The notes: generated by a model from the letters alone, not told the origin. DNA of 40,269 bases from Schoenoplectus triqueter (GCA_964058805.1 CAXKVV010000425.1:1-40269), one strand, 5' to 3'; positions 11,258 through 21,254 are shown, numbered from the stretch's first letter. Program-made: numbers and translations.

Positions 11258-12313
11258 TTTGCTAAGAAATTTAAAAAAAAAATTAAACTAAGTCAGGACA
11301 TCACACAATTCTGATGACTTAATATAAATTATTTAATACTTAGCATAACACATATAGTTTTGTAACAAACTCAAAATAATTTAATAATAATAATATTTAT
11401 AGATTAAAATCGAAAGATCATCAAATTTCACAATCATCTTTTAATTCTATAAATTTTATTAATATTAATTATTTTAAAGTACAAAACTCCCATAAAAAAT
11501 TGATAAACAACAAATATATAAATAATAAAAAAATTGAACAATAAAAAAAAATTCGAACTTAAAATAATTATTCAGAAAAAAAAATTCCGAATTTAACAGA
11601 TGTATATATATAAATGAATCACTATTCTAACACAAGTTGTAGTATGGTGTAGTGGTAAGACCATTCTTACTTTAGTGGTCATGGGTTCAAGCCCCAGTGA
11701 AAGCAATGTTTCTTTATTTTGCGCGGTTCACTGGATTTATATAGACCAAGTTCATTTAAAAAATAATTAAATGAATACAACCAAATGGTCCCCTCTTCCT
11801 CTCTCTCCAGCGAAAAAATAAGAAAAAGGACTTGGGATTTGGTACAATTCGGAAGTATAGAAAAATATCCTTCCCGATCAAGAACCCCTCAGCCCATAAA
11901 TAGAAAATTTCGCATAAGTCAAGAAATTTGGAGCAAAAATTTCTTCTTTGTATGGCTGTGATTTATTTGGATTATAAATTTGTCCAACCCAGTTGTACAA
12001 GATCCGAAATAAAAGTGTATGTTGATTTCTTTTCACTATTTTGCTATGGATCTCCAAGAAATGCACTTATAAAATCTCCAAAAATAGTGAATTTTATAAA
12101 TATCTTAAAATAACTAAGATTTCACTGAAAAATTTTCAGATTTATAAAAAATTTGCGATTCAAATCTGAAATTTATATTTATTTAATTCTGGAATTAAAA
12201 AAATAAAATAATTATTTTTTTTATCAAAATTTATCTTATGTAAAACTAATTTTACATATACATAAATTTCACTAAAAATAGTGATTTAATAAACCAGAAT
12301 ATATGCTATAAAA
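11258..12313 (-). other. Leader (5' untranslated region) of the copia element
   Basis: About 1.06 kb between the PBS and the gag-pol start, AT-rich with several A/T runs. No open frame is convincing. It contains a tRNA-like sequence on the opposite strand at 11638-11705. A leader would normally carry packaging and dimerisation signals, but I cannot identify any. Confidence 0.7.
11638..11705 (+). ncRNA. tRNA-like sequence with Pol III A and B boxes (SINE head or tRNA relic)
   Basis: An A box TGGTGTAGTGG lies at 11645-11655 and a B box GGTTCAAGCCC at 11684-11694, with tRNA-like spacing. A T-arm can be drawn with four of five pairs, the D-arm with three of four, and an anticodon-like stem ACCAT/GTGGT, but its loop is 10 bases instead of 7. 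The 5' and 3' acceptor halves do not pair. So it is not a working tRNA gene and is better read as a tRNA-derived SINE head or a decayed tRNA. It lies antisense to the copia element, inside its leader. CAAGTT occurs on both sides (11633-11638 and 11747-11752), a weak hint of a short inserted unit. Confidence 0.55.
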
Positions 12314-12325
12314 GCTCTGATACCA
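12314..12325 (-). other. Primer binding site (initiator tRNA-Met)
   Basis: Read on the - strand it is TGGTATCAGAGC, one base inside the 5' LTR. This is the standard plant copia PBS, complementary to the 3' end of initiator methionine tRNA, which primes minus-strand DNA synthesis. Confidence 0.93.
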
Positions 12326-12566
12326 ATGTAATATTTAACGGATAAAACTTACAAGTTGCTCCGTTAATCTTCGTGCGGAAGCGGTTCTGACCAATACAGC
12401 ACTATCACTGGTTCTACGAGAAATCACGAGCCGAAGCCGGAAACCTTGCGTTTTCCACAACCTAAATTCTTCAAGTCTTAACAGAGTATCTTTTCTCTTT
12501 CTCTCTCTCTTTGATAATAGTGACAGATTCGTTTTCTGATCATCTGTGAGAGAGAGTATACTAGTG

Positions 12567-12576
12567 TATATTTATA
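12567..12576 (-). promoter_or_regulatory. TATA box in the copia 5' LTR
   Basis: TATAAATATA on the - strand, about 150 bases into the LTR. A CT-rich or AG-rich tract follows within the next 80 bases, consistent with transcription starting in this LTR and running toward gag-pol. Confidence 0.55.
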
Positions 12577-12601
12577 AGCCAACGCATCTGCTCAATACAC
12601 T

Positions 12602-12662
12602 TGTTCAATGCACCTCTCCAGTGCACCTGTTCAATGCACCTCTCCAGTGCATCTGTTCAATC
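12602..12662 (-). repeat. 26-bp tandem repeat in the LTR upstream of TATA
   Basis: Two full units (TGTTCAATGCACCTCTCCAG followed by TGCACC or TGCATC) and a 9-base third unit. The units differ at one position. The same array is in the other LTR (6004-6064), so it was present in the parent element. Confidence 0.85.
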
Positions 12663-12726
12663 TTATAACGGGTTGGGTTTGGATTCGGGTTTCCCATAAT
12701 GGGCGTACTGATAATTAAATCCAACA

Positions 12727-12731
12727 ATAAG
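12727..12731. repeat. Target site duplication ATAAG, right copy
   Basis: Exact partner of 5724-5728. It follows the terminal CA of the LTR directly. Confidence 0.92.
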
Positions 12732-13142
12732 CTTTAAAAATCATGAAAATTTATTAGCGTACATGTACCATTTTCTATTTCTCTTCTAATAAAAATAATT
12801 TAAAATATTTTTATCTGTGAAATGTTGATTAAATTTTGTTACTATATTTAAGGTCTTGTATAATACAAATTTTACAAATTTTATTTTATTTTTCCAAAAT
12901 TTGGAAGTGATCCTTTTATTGCAAATATTTATTTTCTCTATATTTTGGCACTATTTTCAAAAATCTAAAATTCAAAATCAGAAAAATAGTAGAGTTCAAC
13001 ATTGTAGAATATTTTTGTATATAAAATATATCAACAAACTTGAATCAAAATTTCAGACGTTTGTGAATGTATTGTGAGTCATTTGTATTTTGGTTGAGAT
13101 ACAAATGCTTGTAAGCTGACTTATTTTAATTATATTTTTATA
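12732..13142. other. AT-rich spacer, no gene
   Basis: Sequence to the right of the copia insertion, continuing the pre-insertion locus. It holds only chance open frames and no repeat ends that I can recognise. Confidence 0.6.
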
Positions 13143-13452
13143 TCTATACCGTAATACAAAGGAGCTAAGAATAGGAGGAATCCAGTTTTTCATCTTCAAA
13201 TATTTTTATTGATCAAAATATCCTTCATCAAATGATTCACACTAATTTTGATTGATCGGAATGCCACGATCGCGTGTTGCTGATATATGGTTTTTTAAAT
13301 GGAAATAAATATATGCAAAGAAATATTTTATTTTTATCATATACATTTTTTCTGGTAATTTGATTCACAAAATTTGAATCCAATTTGTCATTATTGAAAT
13401 GAATACAATGAATAAAACAATTATCCGCTGCAACGCGGGTACATATATCTAG
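13143..13452 (+). mobile_element. Mini-Helitron (non-autonomous)
   Basis: The 5' end is TCTATACCGTAATACAAAGG, preceded by A. The 3' end is CTAG at 13449-13452, followed by T. A small hairpin CCGC-TGCAAC-GCGG (13425-13438) sits 10 bases before the CTAG. A 5' TC, a 3' CTRR with a nearby hairpin, and insertion between A and T without target duplication are the standard Helitron marks. At 310 bp it has no Rep/helicase and must be mobilised by another copy. Confidence 0.72.
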
Positions 13453-14361
13453 TTATTTTTTAATATTTATTGCAATGTGCTTTATTTTGCTTCGGCGAAG
13501 AAAAGTAAATAAGTTAAATTGATCAAATCCTATTTCCACACTATTCGTTCGGGAAAAATATATTTAAAGCTAGAATTCCTTCAATTCTTATAGATTTATG
13601 GACAAATTTGTGTAAATTCATGGAGTGATTTTTTTTTATAGATGTAGATAACTTCGTAAACTTACTCAAGCAGTCAAGCTCTTTTGGTCGTTCTTTTTTT
13701 TTCAGATTTTAATTACATATCATAAAGTGCAACTATAATACGTGTTTTTTCTTATTTCTAAAAAAAAGTACGTATTTTTGTTCATTTTTACATGGCAATG
13801 TGCGGAGATGTGCAGTAGTTGTTGACAACAACCTTCTTGTATTATTGTGTTTTATATTATGATTTGTTCTTGGTCTTTGACTCTTTGGTTTTTGTTTTAC
13901 TATTATTGTGGCTTTTATATATAATTGTTAACAACCTTTGCATTATTCTTCTATGGTCAAACCATAAAAATACAGTCATGGCTTTTAATTGACTTGCTTG
14001 CCATGTGTTTTCTTCTTGAATTTTCTCTTTAATGAAGTGATGAGCTATCATATTTATTTTTTCTTAAAGGTAGGTGATTATTAATTATATGGCTGAAAAG
14101 CGTCCGAGAAAAAACGTGAGCATCAACCTTACCAATTTATTTATTATTTATCATACTCCATCTCATGCCTAAACATAGGGGCGAAATTTTATTAGGACTT
14201 GATGGATGCAGTTTTCAAAAGAGTTCGAAAACTATTTGTGAGTTATTAAGCCTTCAAACAGGAAGGCAATATGATGCAGTATTATTTAAAAAAGAAAGAA
14301 AGAACCATTCTCATTTTTTTATACTTATTTTACAACAGAACAAAATAAAAAAAAAGATTGG
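13453..14361. other. AT-rich spacer, no gene
   Basis: No coding sequence is supported. Poly-T and poly-A runs are common. The last part runs into the minisatellite at 14362. Confidence 0.55.
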
Positions 14362-14705
14362 TTAATCATCTAATGATGATCATCAAAATTTTAAGCAGAA
14401 TAAAACGGAAAAAAGTTAATCATAAAATTATCATCATTAAATTTTAAACGGAATAAAACAGAAAAATGATTAATCATGCAATAATCATCATTAAAATTTG
14501 AAACAGAACAAAACAGAAAAAAATTGGTTGATCATCAAATAATCATTATCACAATTTTAAATAGAATAAAATAGAAAAATGATTAATCATTCAATGATCA
14601 TCATTAAAATTTAAATGGAATAAAAAAGAAAAGAAAAAAAAGAAAACATATTAATTTATCATATAATGATCATCATTAAAATTTTAAACAAAATAAAATA
14701 AAAAA
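14362..14705. repeat. Minisatellite, unit about 54-58 bp, about six copies
   Basis: Units begin near 14362, 14416, 14470, 14528 and 14583, with a more diverged one near 14651. Each reads roughly TTAATCAT, then AATGATCATCATTAAAATTT, then AAACAGAATAAAACAGAAAA. The spacing is 54, 54, 58 and 55 bases, then irregular. The copies differ by several bases, so this array is not recent. Confidence 0.75.
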
Positions 14706-14785
14706 ATAATTAAAAAACTAGCTGGATTGAAAAAAATAAAATTTGATTCCAGCTAGATAGACCAAAATTTTTACTTCTGATCTAG

Positions 14786-15792
14786 TAGGGGTGTCAATTA
14801 TTAAACCCGATCCGAACTTAGAGTTGCAAACAGATAGTAAAATATATGATTTTATTCGTGATTCGATCCAAAAAATAATAAAAATTATCCGATTGTATCC
14901 GTATCTGTATCCGTATCCGAAAATTTTTAACGGATATGGATATGGTTTGGCTATTACCTATTCGTAACCGTCCGTTTAGCTATTATCCGTCAATATCCGA
15001 CATTATCCGAAGATATCCAATCCGATATTATCCGAATACATATGCGAAAAAAATCTCATTATGTATTTTTAATTATATATTTTTACATACATTACAAATC
15101 TAACTAATTTTATATATAATTTGTGCTAATGTATCATATTTTTTTAATTAATTAATTGATACATTTGAACTACTAATATAATGATAATTAATATTTAATT
15201 TTCATAATTAATAATTCTATCAAAAAATAATATGCAATTATTTTTTTAATGATATATATAATATTTTTACTTAATATCTGAAATATATCCGTATTTCTAT
15301 ATGTATCCATCCGATATCCAATCCGTATCCGTATCGGAAAAATTATAATGGATATGGATACAGTAAAAACATTATTTCGTTCGTATCCAATCCGTTTGCA
15401 ACCCTACCTGAACTCGACCCGACATGACTTGAAGATAAATGGGTCGGATACAGGTTTAATTTTTTTTGACCCGAATCGGTTCGGGTCAACCCGACCTGAT
15501 CCGACCCAATTAATTATGTTTTTTGAAGTAATTTCATGATTTAGTAATAATTAAACATTAAATATACACTAATTAAGATTAATCTATATTTTATTACTTA
15601 ATATTATATAAAAAATATTAAATATTTAATTATTTTACACTGGTCTGGTCGGGTCGACCCATGACACGTCGGATCGGATATGGATCAAGATTTTTTAATC
15701 CGAATTTAATCGCGTCGGATCAAGAAAATTAATAAAATAATATCACCCGAACTGAATCCGACCCGACCCGACGCGACCCATTGACGCCCCTA
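14786..15792. mobile_element. hAT-like element (outer), interrupted by a second hAT
   Basis: The ends are TAGGGGTGTCAAT and, as reverse complement, TAGGGGCGTCAAT, matching 12 of 13. The 8-base flanks are TGATCTAG (14778-14785) and AGATCTAA (15793-15800), matching 6 of 8, as for an aged hAT target duplication. The interior is rich in GGGTCGGGT-type words (ACCCGACC on this strand), typical of a widespread plant hAT MITE group. Another element occupies 14819-15406, so the original outer element was only about 410 bp. It has no transposase. Confidence 0.7.
14819..15406. mobile_element. hAT-like element (inner), nested at 14819
   Basis: The ends are TAGAGTTGCAAACAGAT and, reversed, TAGGGTTGCAAACGGAT, matching 15 of 17. 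The flanking 8-mers TCCGAACT (14811-14818) and CCTGAACT (15407-15414) match at 6 of 8 and lie inside the outer element. The ends carry repeated GTATCC/GGATAC words. The middle is AT-rich and noncoding. Confidence 0.72.
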
Positions 15793-15800
15793 AGATCTAA

Positions 15801-16335
15801 TCATCTAGCTATGCACGTAAAAAATAAAATGCTCAACCCAGATTCGTTTTTTTTTTCATTCACTATATAAAAAGAAAAAAAAGGCCAGATGGGGCGTTTT
15901 ATTAGAAGCTCATAAGCTGTAGCAATATTTCATTCTTTCATGGGCCGAGTTGCAGAAATCAAATAGTAATACCTGGTCTAAAATAACAAGGCTCCAAATC
16001 AGCAAAAGCCTAAAACAATAAAAAGGAAAAGAAGATTAAAAATAACTGTCTCTGCATAGCTTCACGAAAAACATTATCTTTATTAACAATCCGCAAAATA
16101 TTTTCTTTATTATTATACTAAAAGCTATTTTTTTATTAATTATTATATTAAGAGTATTTACTAGTTTGAAAATTTATTGCCACTCGTTCCGCAAACATAT
16201 CGAATCAAAGAAGTTAACAATCTCCACGTCATTTTGATACGTTAACTAAAATATAAAAAGTTTGAAGAGCAGAATATGAAATTGTAATTTTAGAAATAGA
16301 AAAAATATTTTTCTGTGAACCAAATAAAAATTATA
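15801..16335. other. AT-rich spacer, no gene
   Basis: No open frame, repeat end or RNA gene could be recognised between the hAT nest on the left and the three-element nest on the right. Confidence 0.55.
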
Positions 16336-16358
16336 CTTATTATCAGTGGCGGAACTTA

Positions 16359-17482
16359 GGGTCTGTTTGACAAATCAAGGAATAGTTTTGGAAGAATGGT
16401 AATTTTGGAAGAGTGATAAAATAATATCTTTTTGAAAGAGTGGTAGAAGAGTGATATTCTTGACTATTCGGAAAGTAAAAATATTGTTTGACAGTTGTTA
16501 ATCAGAATAGTTAAAATATGGATAATTATGATACTAATAATGATGATGATAATCAAAATAATAGTAAAATAATAATCATAATAGTAATAATATTAATATA
16601 ATAATAAAATAATCATAATAAATAATAATATTCATAGTTGTAATCATAGTAATATAATAAAAATATAAACATAATCATAATATAATATAATAAAAATTAT
16701 AATTATAATCATAATTATAATAATATAATAATAAATAATCATAATTTTAATAATAATATAATAATAATAAAAAAATTATAATTATAATAATAATATAATA
16801 ATAAATAATGAAAATTTGAATAATATAATCATAATATAATAATATAATATAACATAATTAAATAATAATAATTATTATAATCATGATAATAATAATTAAA
16901 GTCATAATCATAATATAATCATAATATAATAATATAATACAACATAATAAAACAATAATAATAATAAGTAATAATAATCATAGTCATAATCATCATAATA
17001 TAATAATAAATAATCATGATCATAATAATATAATAATAAAATAATCATATTTATATTCATAATATAATAATATAATACTAAAATCATATTTACTATAATA
17101 TGATAATAAATAATATAATAATACTAATAGTTATGATAATATAATAATAATTATAATTATAATTTAGTAATAATAATATAATGATAATAATAATAATAAT
17201 AAATAATAATCATAATCATAATATAATAATATATGACAATCATAATATAATATAATAATAATAAATCATAATCATAATCATAATCATAATATAATTATAT
17301 AATACAATATAATTAAACAATAATCGCTATTCCGACGAGAGCTAATCCGGTATTCCACCTATAAGTTGGTATATCGGATTAGCACTCTTCTACTTAGTCT
17401 AAAATTCGTTTGACAAATTAATTCGTTGGAATAACAATTATATTCCTACTTTTTGTTATTCTATGGAGTGCCAAACAAATCC
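16359..17482 (-). mobile_element. Harbinger-like MITE, copy B, with AT-triplet core
   Basis: The ends are GGGTCTGTTTGACA and, reversed, GGATTTGTTTGGCA, flanked by the perfect 3-bp duplication TTA (16356-16358 and 17483-17485), the classical PIF/Harbinger target. Reverse-complemented, its right 190 bases align along their whole length with the left end of copy A at 2631, including shared words such as ATTTGTCAAACGAATTTTAG and GTCGGAATAGCGATTATTGT. The core, about 16500-17310, is degenerate ATA/AAT triplets. It is about 180 bp longer than copy A, mostly in the core. Confidence 0.8.
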
Positions 17483-17631
17483 TTAATGAAGATCGGGAGC
17501 CGGAAGGGCACGACCCCTTCAAAAGTTTTGAAAATTAATATATCTATTAAAGATTTATAATATTTTATATTATAATTATAATATTTTTTTATTTTGACCT
17601 CCACGATTTTGGATGAAGCTCCCCAACTGCT

Positions 17632-18451
17632 CAGGGGCGGATGCAGACTCTTAACATATGGGGGTCAAAATATATTAAAAAATATTATTAATTAAATATT
17701 AATATATTCATCATAATTTTTTTTCTTAAAGTAAATATTCATGATTTAACTGTTTTGATATTTATATTTAAGCATAAAGGTTTAAAAAATACAATTGTTT
17801 TGAAAAAAAAAATTGGTTGAGGAGTGGATGCATTTTGAAATCCTCATTTTAGATTTTTTTGTCTTTCTATATATGTTTGCGGAGAAAAAAAAATTATGTT
17901 AGAATTTGATTATAAATATACTAACTTATCAATGAATAATCTTAACAAGAGCAAAAATTAAGTTTAAAATAACAAACATATCAAAAATAACTGAATTAGC
18001 TCTACTTATCTAAAAATAAGTAGTTGTTCTTTATAGTCTTTCTCATTTATTTATATGGAAATTTATTTTTCTGGAATAATAGCAAAAAAAAATGTAGCAT
18101 TAATTGTAAAAGAAATAGTTGTGATGCAATTTTTTATTTCTAACTTAAAAGAGAAGTCGGAAACTAAAATGATTTTACAAGACTATAACCTTTGTTAGTG
18201 TCAAAATTTCTAAATTACTACTAAATGTTATAAATCTTTTAGATTATACACATGATATTATAGTTAATTTTTTTCTCTAAAAAACTATGGGGGTCAACCT
18301 TATAAAAATTTTATCAAAAGAATGGAGGTCAAATTCCGATATCGATAACAATTTTGTCTAAATTATAAGCAAAATTAAAGTAAATCACATAAATTTTAGA
18401 AAAGAAATGGGGTCAATTGACCCCCATTCAATGAGTGTGACTCCGCCTCTG
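17632..18451. mobile_element. hAT-like non-autonomous element, perfect 8-bp duplication
   Basis: The ends are CAGGGGCGGATGCAGACTC and, reversed, CAGAGGCGGAGTCACACTC. The 8-bp target duplication CAACTGCT (17624-17631 and 18452-18459) is perfect. Words of the type GGGGTCAA occur near both ends. No transposase frame is present in the 820 bp. It is inserted at the very right edge of the older hAT 16344-18457. Confidence 0.85.
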
Positions 18452-18465
18452 CAACTGCTTATTGT

Positions 18466-18901
18466 TTTGCGAATCAATTTATACATTCATTTATATATAA
18501 TGTTACATAGTTATGTTTGCAAACAAAGTTCGCGAATCAAAACAGATGATCGGTATCCATTAAACATCTTTCTAGTTTTTCCACGAAATTAAGATTTTTT
18601 TTTTGACGATATTGAGATTTTTTTTTTCATTTTTTACTCTCCTCAAGAGACTTTTTGAACGGGCATATACGAACTTATTATTTCGATTCCGAACGCAGTT
18701 GCTTTTTTCATTTAATATTTAATATTTTTAATAAAAAGGTGGCCAGTTTTGATATTACATATTAGTACCAGTACGTAGCTTTAAATTGAAGAATTTTCAT
18801 GAAAACAAGTTAGGACGGTATTGAAATAAAACACTATGGAATTTTCATAGTAAGAAATCGTAGAAAAATATGCTGAATTCCTTTTAATATATGTTTCTAA
18901 G
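18466..18901. other. AT-rich spacer, no gene
   Basis: Unique-looking sequence with poly-T runs. Nothing coding or repetitive was recognised. Confidence 0.5.
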
Positions 18902-18909
18902 AGTAGATC

Positions 18910-19106
18910 CACAGGCAAGCCAAGATTTTTTATATAAATGGGGCGAGATATAAATTACGTTATTAGAGCATTATAATTGATAAATTAGAAAAGAGTCAAT
19001 ACATCTCACAAAACAAAAATACATGATAAAATTTAATCTTTACATATAACTTCTATACGATTAGAGGGGACCAGGCACCCTCAATCCTCCTTTGTCTCTG
19101 CCCCTG
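18910..19106. mobile_element. hAT-like MITE
   Basis: A 197-bp unit starting CACAGGCAAGCCAAGA and ending, reversed, CAGGGGCAGAGACAAAG. These are diverged versions of the CAGGGGCGGAGCCAG-type end. The flanks AGTAGATC (18902-18909) and AGTAGACC (19107-19114) match at 7 of 8. Confidence 0.65.
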
Positions 19107-19114
19107 AGTAGACC

Positions 19115-20838
19115 AACTGGAAAGAAAATACTGTTTTATAAAATCATGTTTTCTGTTGAGTTATTAAATGAACATCTAGCAAATAGTCTCAGAACTCATC
19201 AGGAGACCATCATCATCACCATCGTTATTAATATTTTTTTTCATAATTCTAAGAATATGTACATTTCCAGACAAAAAGAAAAGGAACTGAAAACATGCTG
19301 ATGCTCAATTGAGACATTTAGAAGGTACCACAGATTGGTGGCTGTCAATGATCATTAGAATTTGGAGGTCCATTTAGGTTAGCTGCCTTAATCTTCACAG
19401 AACGAGTCAGACACTAGTAAACTGTCGTTAAAAAATGTTGTGTAAACAGAGCAACTACAAAGGCAACACGAATCACAGGCTGAAGATGAATAATTTTGAT
19501 ATAATATATCATGTAAAATAATAAATAATATAATTTTAGTTTTAGATGTTTAATTCATGATTTTCTCGTCAAGTGGTGAAAAATAAATTATTCATGAATT
19601 ATTCGTGAATAATTCGTACATCTTATTACCATGATAAGAAAAATGAAAAGTGCAGCACAACATATGAAACCAAGCAGCTGGTGCTCCGGAAATATTGTAA
19701 TAGAAGTCCAATAAATTTGATTTATTTGATCTTAACTTCGCACAAATCTTAACCAAATCAGATGGTTTTGACATGAGAAGGCCGGCATCGCCGTTAATTT
19801 TCAACAGATTTTTAATTAAGATATACAGATTGAGGCATTGAGCGCACCACATGATTTCCCAATAATTTGATCCATCTTTTGAGGGACATTTTTTTTTTCC
19901 TTTTTAAGGAACATAAGTCGTCTCTATTTTATAGAAATTTTGTGAATTAACCTTTCATATAATCATATAATGTACAATTTGTCGGCGAGGTTTAAAAGTT
20001 AAAATTAACCTTTCATATATATAATCATATTTTTACTATATAATGTAGCTGTGTTGTGTCATAGCAAATCATTTTCTCATTATTTCGGTTAAGTCAATAA
20101 TACGCTGATAATAACTTTTTTCTCAAAAAAAAAACGATGATAAAGGTATTTTATATTTGAAGCGGTTGTGTGGAGTTGGGTGATTTGAATTTGCCGAATA
20201 GGCAACGGAAATTTTAAAAAAATATTTATTTAATATTGTATATCGATCTAAACCGTAATTGCAATAAAAACAAGAAGTATCCCCCTCACTCTTTTTTCTG
20301 GTTACGTTTAAGGAACATTAAAAATATTATGAGGTCGTACGAACTTCTTATAATAATCTCTGGCACTTTAGTTAATTTTTTCGATAATATTTAGGTTTTA
20401 TTTGGGGAACACCAAGTGATTTTTGTTTTGGCATCAAATTACAAAATGCTAATATAATTCAGGAGGGATCTAGCGCAATAGTAATTGAAATTGAACAATG
20501 CCATTTTTTCTATATTTATTTAAAATTTTGAATTTAACGTATTCCATATTTTTTTTATCAATTTCAATACATATATGTAGTAAAACGAGTTCAAGTTCAT
20601 GTCAAAGGTCTTCAAGGGAGAATATGTCGTCAAATTTCAGGTCATTATTTTAATAGTTTTTAGTGCAATAATAGATCTAATTTATTTTATCATTTAAAAT
20701 AATTTTTGAAAAAATATTTTCGTTTGCAACGATTTAAAAAAGATCTTTTAACATCGAATTCCTCTTATTGAAATTGGGGTCTATGAGAACATTTTTTTTA
20801 TGGCTGCACCTGCTTGAACATTCACTTTGAGATACTCC
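19115..20838. other. AT-rich spacer, no gene
   Basis: A long stretch without a supportable gene. Short open frames are isolated and lack family features. A small imperfect inverted repeat (TTATTCATGAATTATTCGTG) lies near 19586-19605. Confidence 0.5.
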
Positions 20839-21254
20839 CAGCGGATCCAGAATTTTGGTCAGGGGAGCAATTATCGGATTGTAATAGTTTATCGGGTACA
20901 AATCCATTAACTAATCGGATACTAAATAAAAATAATAATTATATATATATACTTAACTAAAAAATAAAATAAAATAATAACATTTTATATATTAAAATAA
21001 CAATAAAATAAAGCTCAAAATAATAGATAATTAAGTTGATGAAGAAAGTTTTTCATCTACGGAGCTTTATATTTTGATATCTTTGCATAATTATTTCATT
21101 ATGCACGATATTAAATATTTTATTCTCAATAAAAATAATTAGACAATCTAGGGGGGGAAAAATTTTTTTTCAGGGAAAGGCAAATTACCAAAAAATATTA
21201 ATTTTCAAAATCCAAACGGGACATATGCCCGTGGTTCTATTTGGGTCCGCCCTG
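20839..21254. mobile_element. Probable hAT-like element remnant
   Basis: The left end is CAGCGGATCCAGAATTTTGG and the right end, reversed, CAGGGCGGACCCAAATAGA, both of the CAGGGGCGGATCCAG type seen elsewhere in the window. The flanking 8-mers GATACTCC and CTCCCAAT do not match, so the outer few bases may be lost or the ends may come from different insertions. The interior is AT-rich and noncoding. Confidence 0.45.

Larger units (their letters stand above)
5729..12726 (-). mobile_element. Complete Ty1-copia LTR retrotransposon
   Basis: This is a full-length element of 6998 bp on the - strand. In transcription order it has the 5' LTR (12327-12726), PBS (12314-12325), a leader of about 1.06 kb, one gag-pol frame (11257 to 7223), a noncoding tail of about 1.08 kb, PPT (6129-6138) and the 3' LTR (5729-6128). 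Both LTRs are 400 bp, start TG and end CA, and differ at one base (A at 5820, G at 12418). A perfect 5-bp target duplication ATAAG flanks the element. The domain order protease, integrase, RT, RNase H is that of copia. The sequence looks closest to the Tork/TNT1-like lineage, but I hold that loosely. All parts needed for autonomous transposition are visibly present. Confidence 0.97.
12327..12726 (-). repeat. Upstream (5') LTR of the copia element
   Basis: A 400-bp LTR that carries the element's promoter. It matches 5729-6128 at 399 of 400 positions. The 26-bp tandem unit (12602-12627, 12628-12653, partial 12654-12662) lies upstream of the TATA box in the transcribed direction, so it may act as an enhancer repeat. 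Confidence 0.96.
16344..18457. mobile_element. hAT-like element (outermost), host of two later insertions
   Basis: The left end is CAGTGGCGGAACTTA at 16344 and the right end GCTCCCCAACTG. The flanking 8-mers CTTATTAT (16336-16343) and CTTATTGT (18458-18465) match at 7 of 8. They only line up when the Harbinger-like element 16359-17482 and the hAT 17632-18451, each with one copy of its target duplication, are mentally removed. The remaining outer element is about 160 bp, a typical MITE. The right end was duplicated as part of the inner hAT target site CAACTGCT. Confidence 0.65.

Noticed and set aside
11638..11705. Functional tRNA gene
   Set aside because: The acceptor halves do not pair and the anticodon loop is 10 bases, so only a tRNA-derived relic is supported.
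5729..12726. Segmental duplication explaining the two 400-bp repeats
   Set aside because: TG/CA ends, PBS, PPT, a 5-bp duplication and gag-pol between them show that they are LTRs.
19586..19620. Small inverted repeat around TTCATGAATTATTCGTGAA
   Set aside because: Short, AT-rich and imperfect, as expected by chance in this composition.
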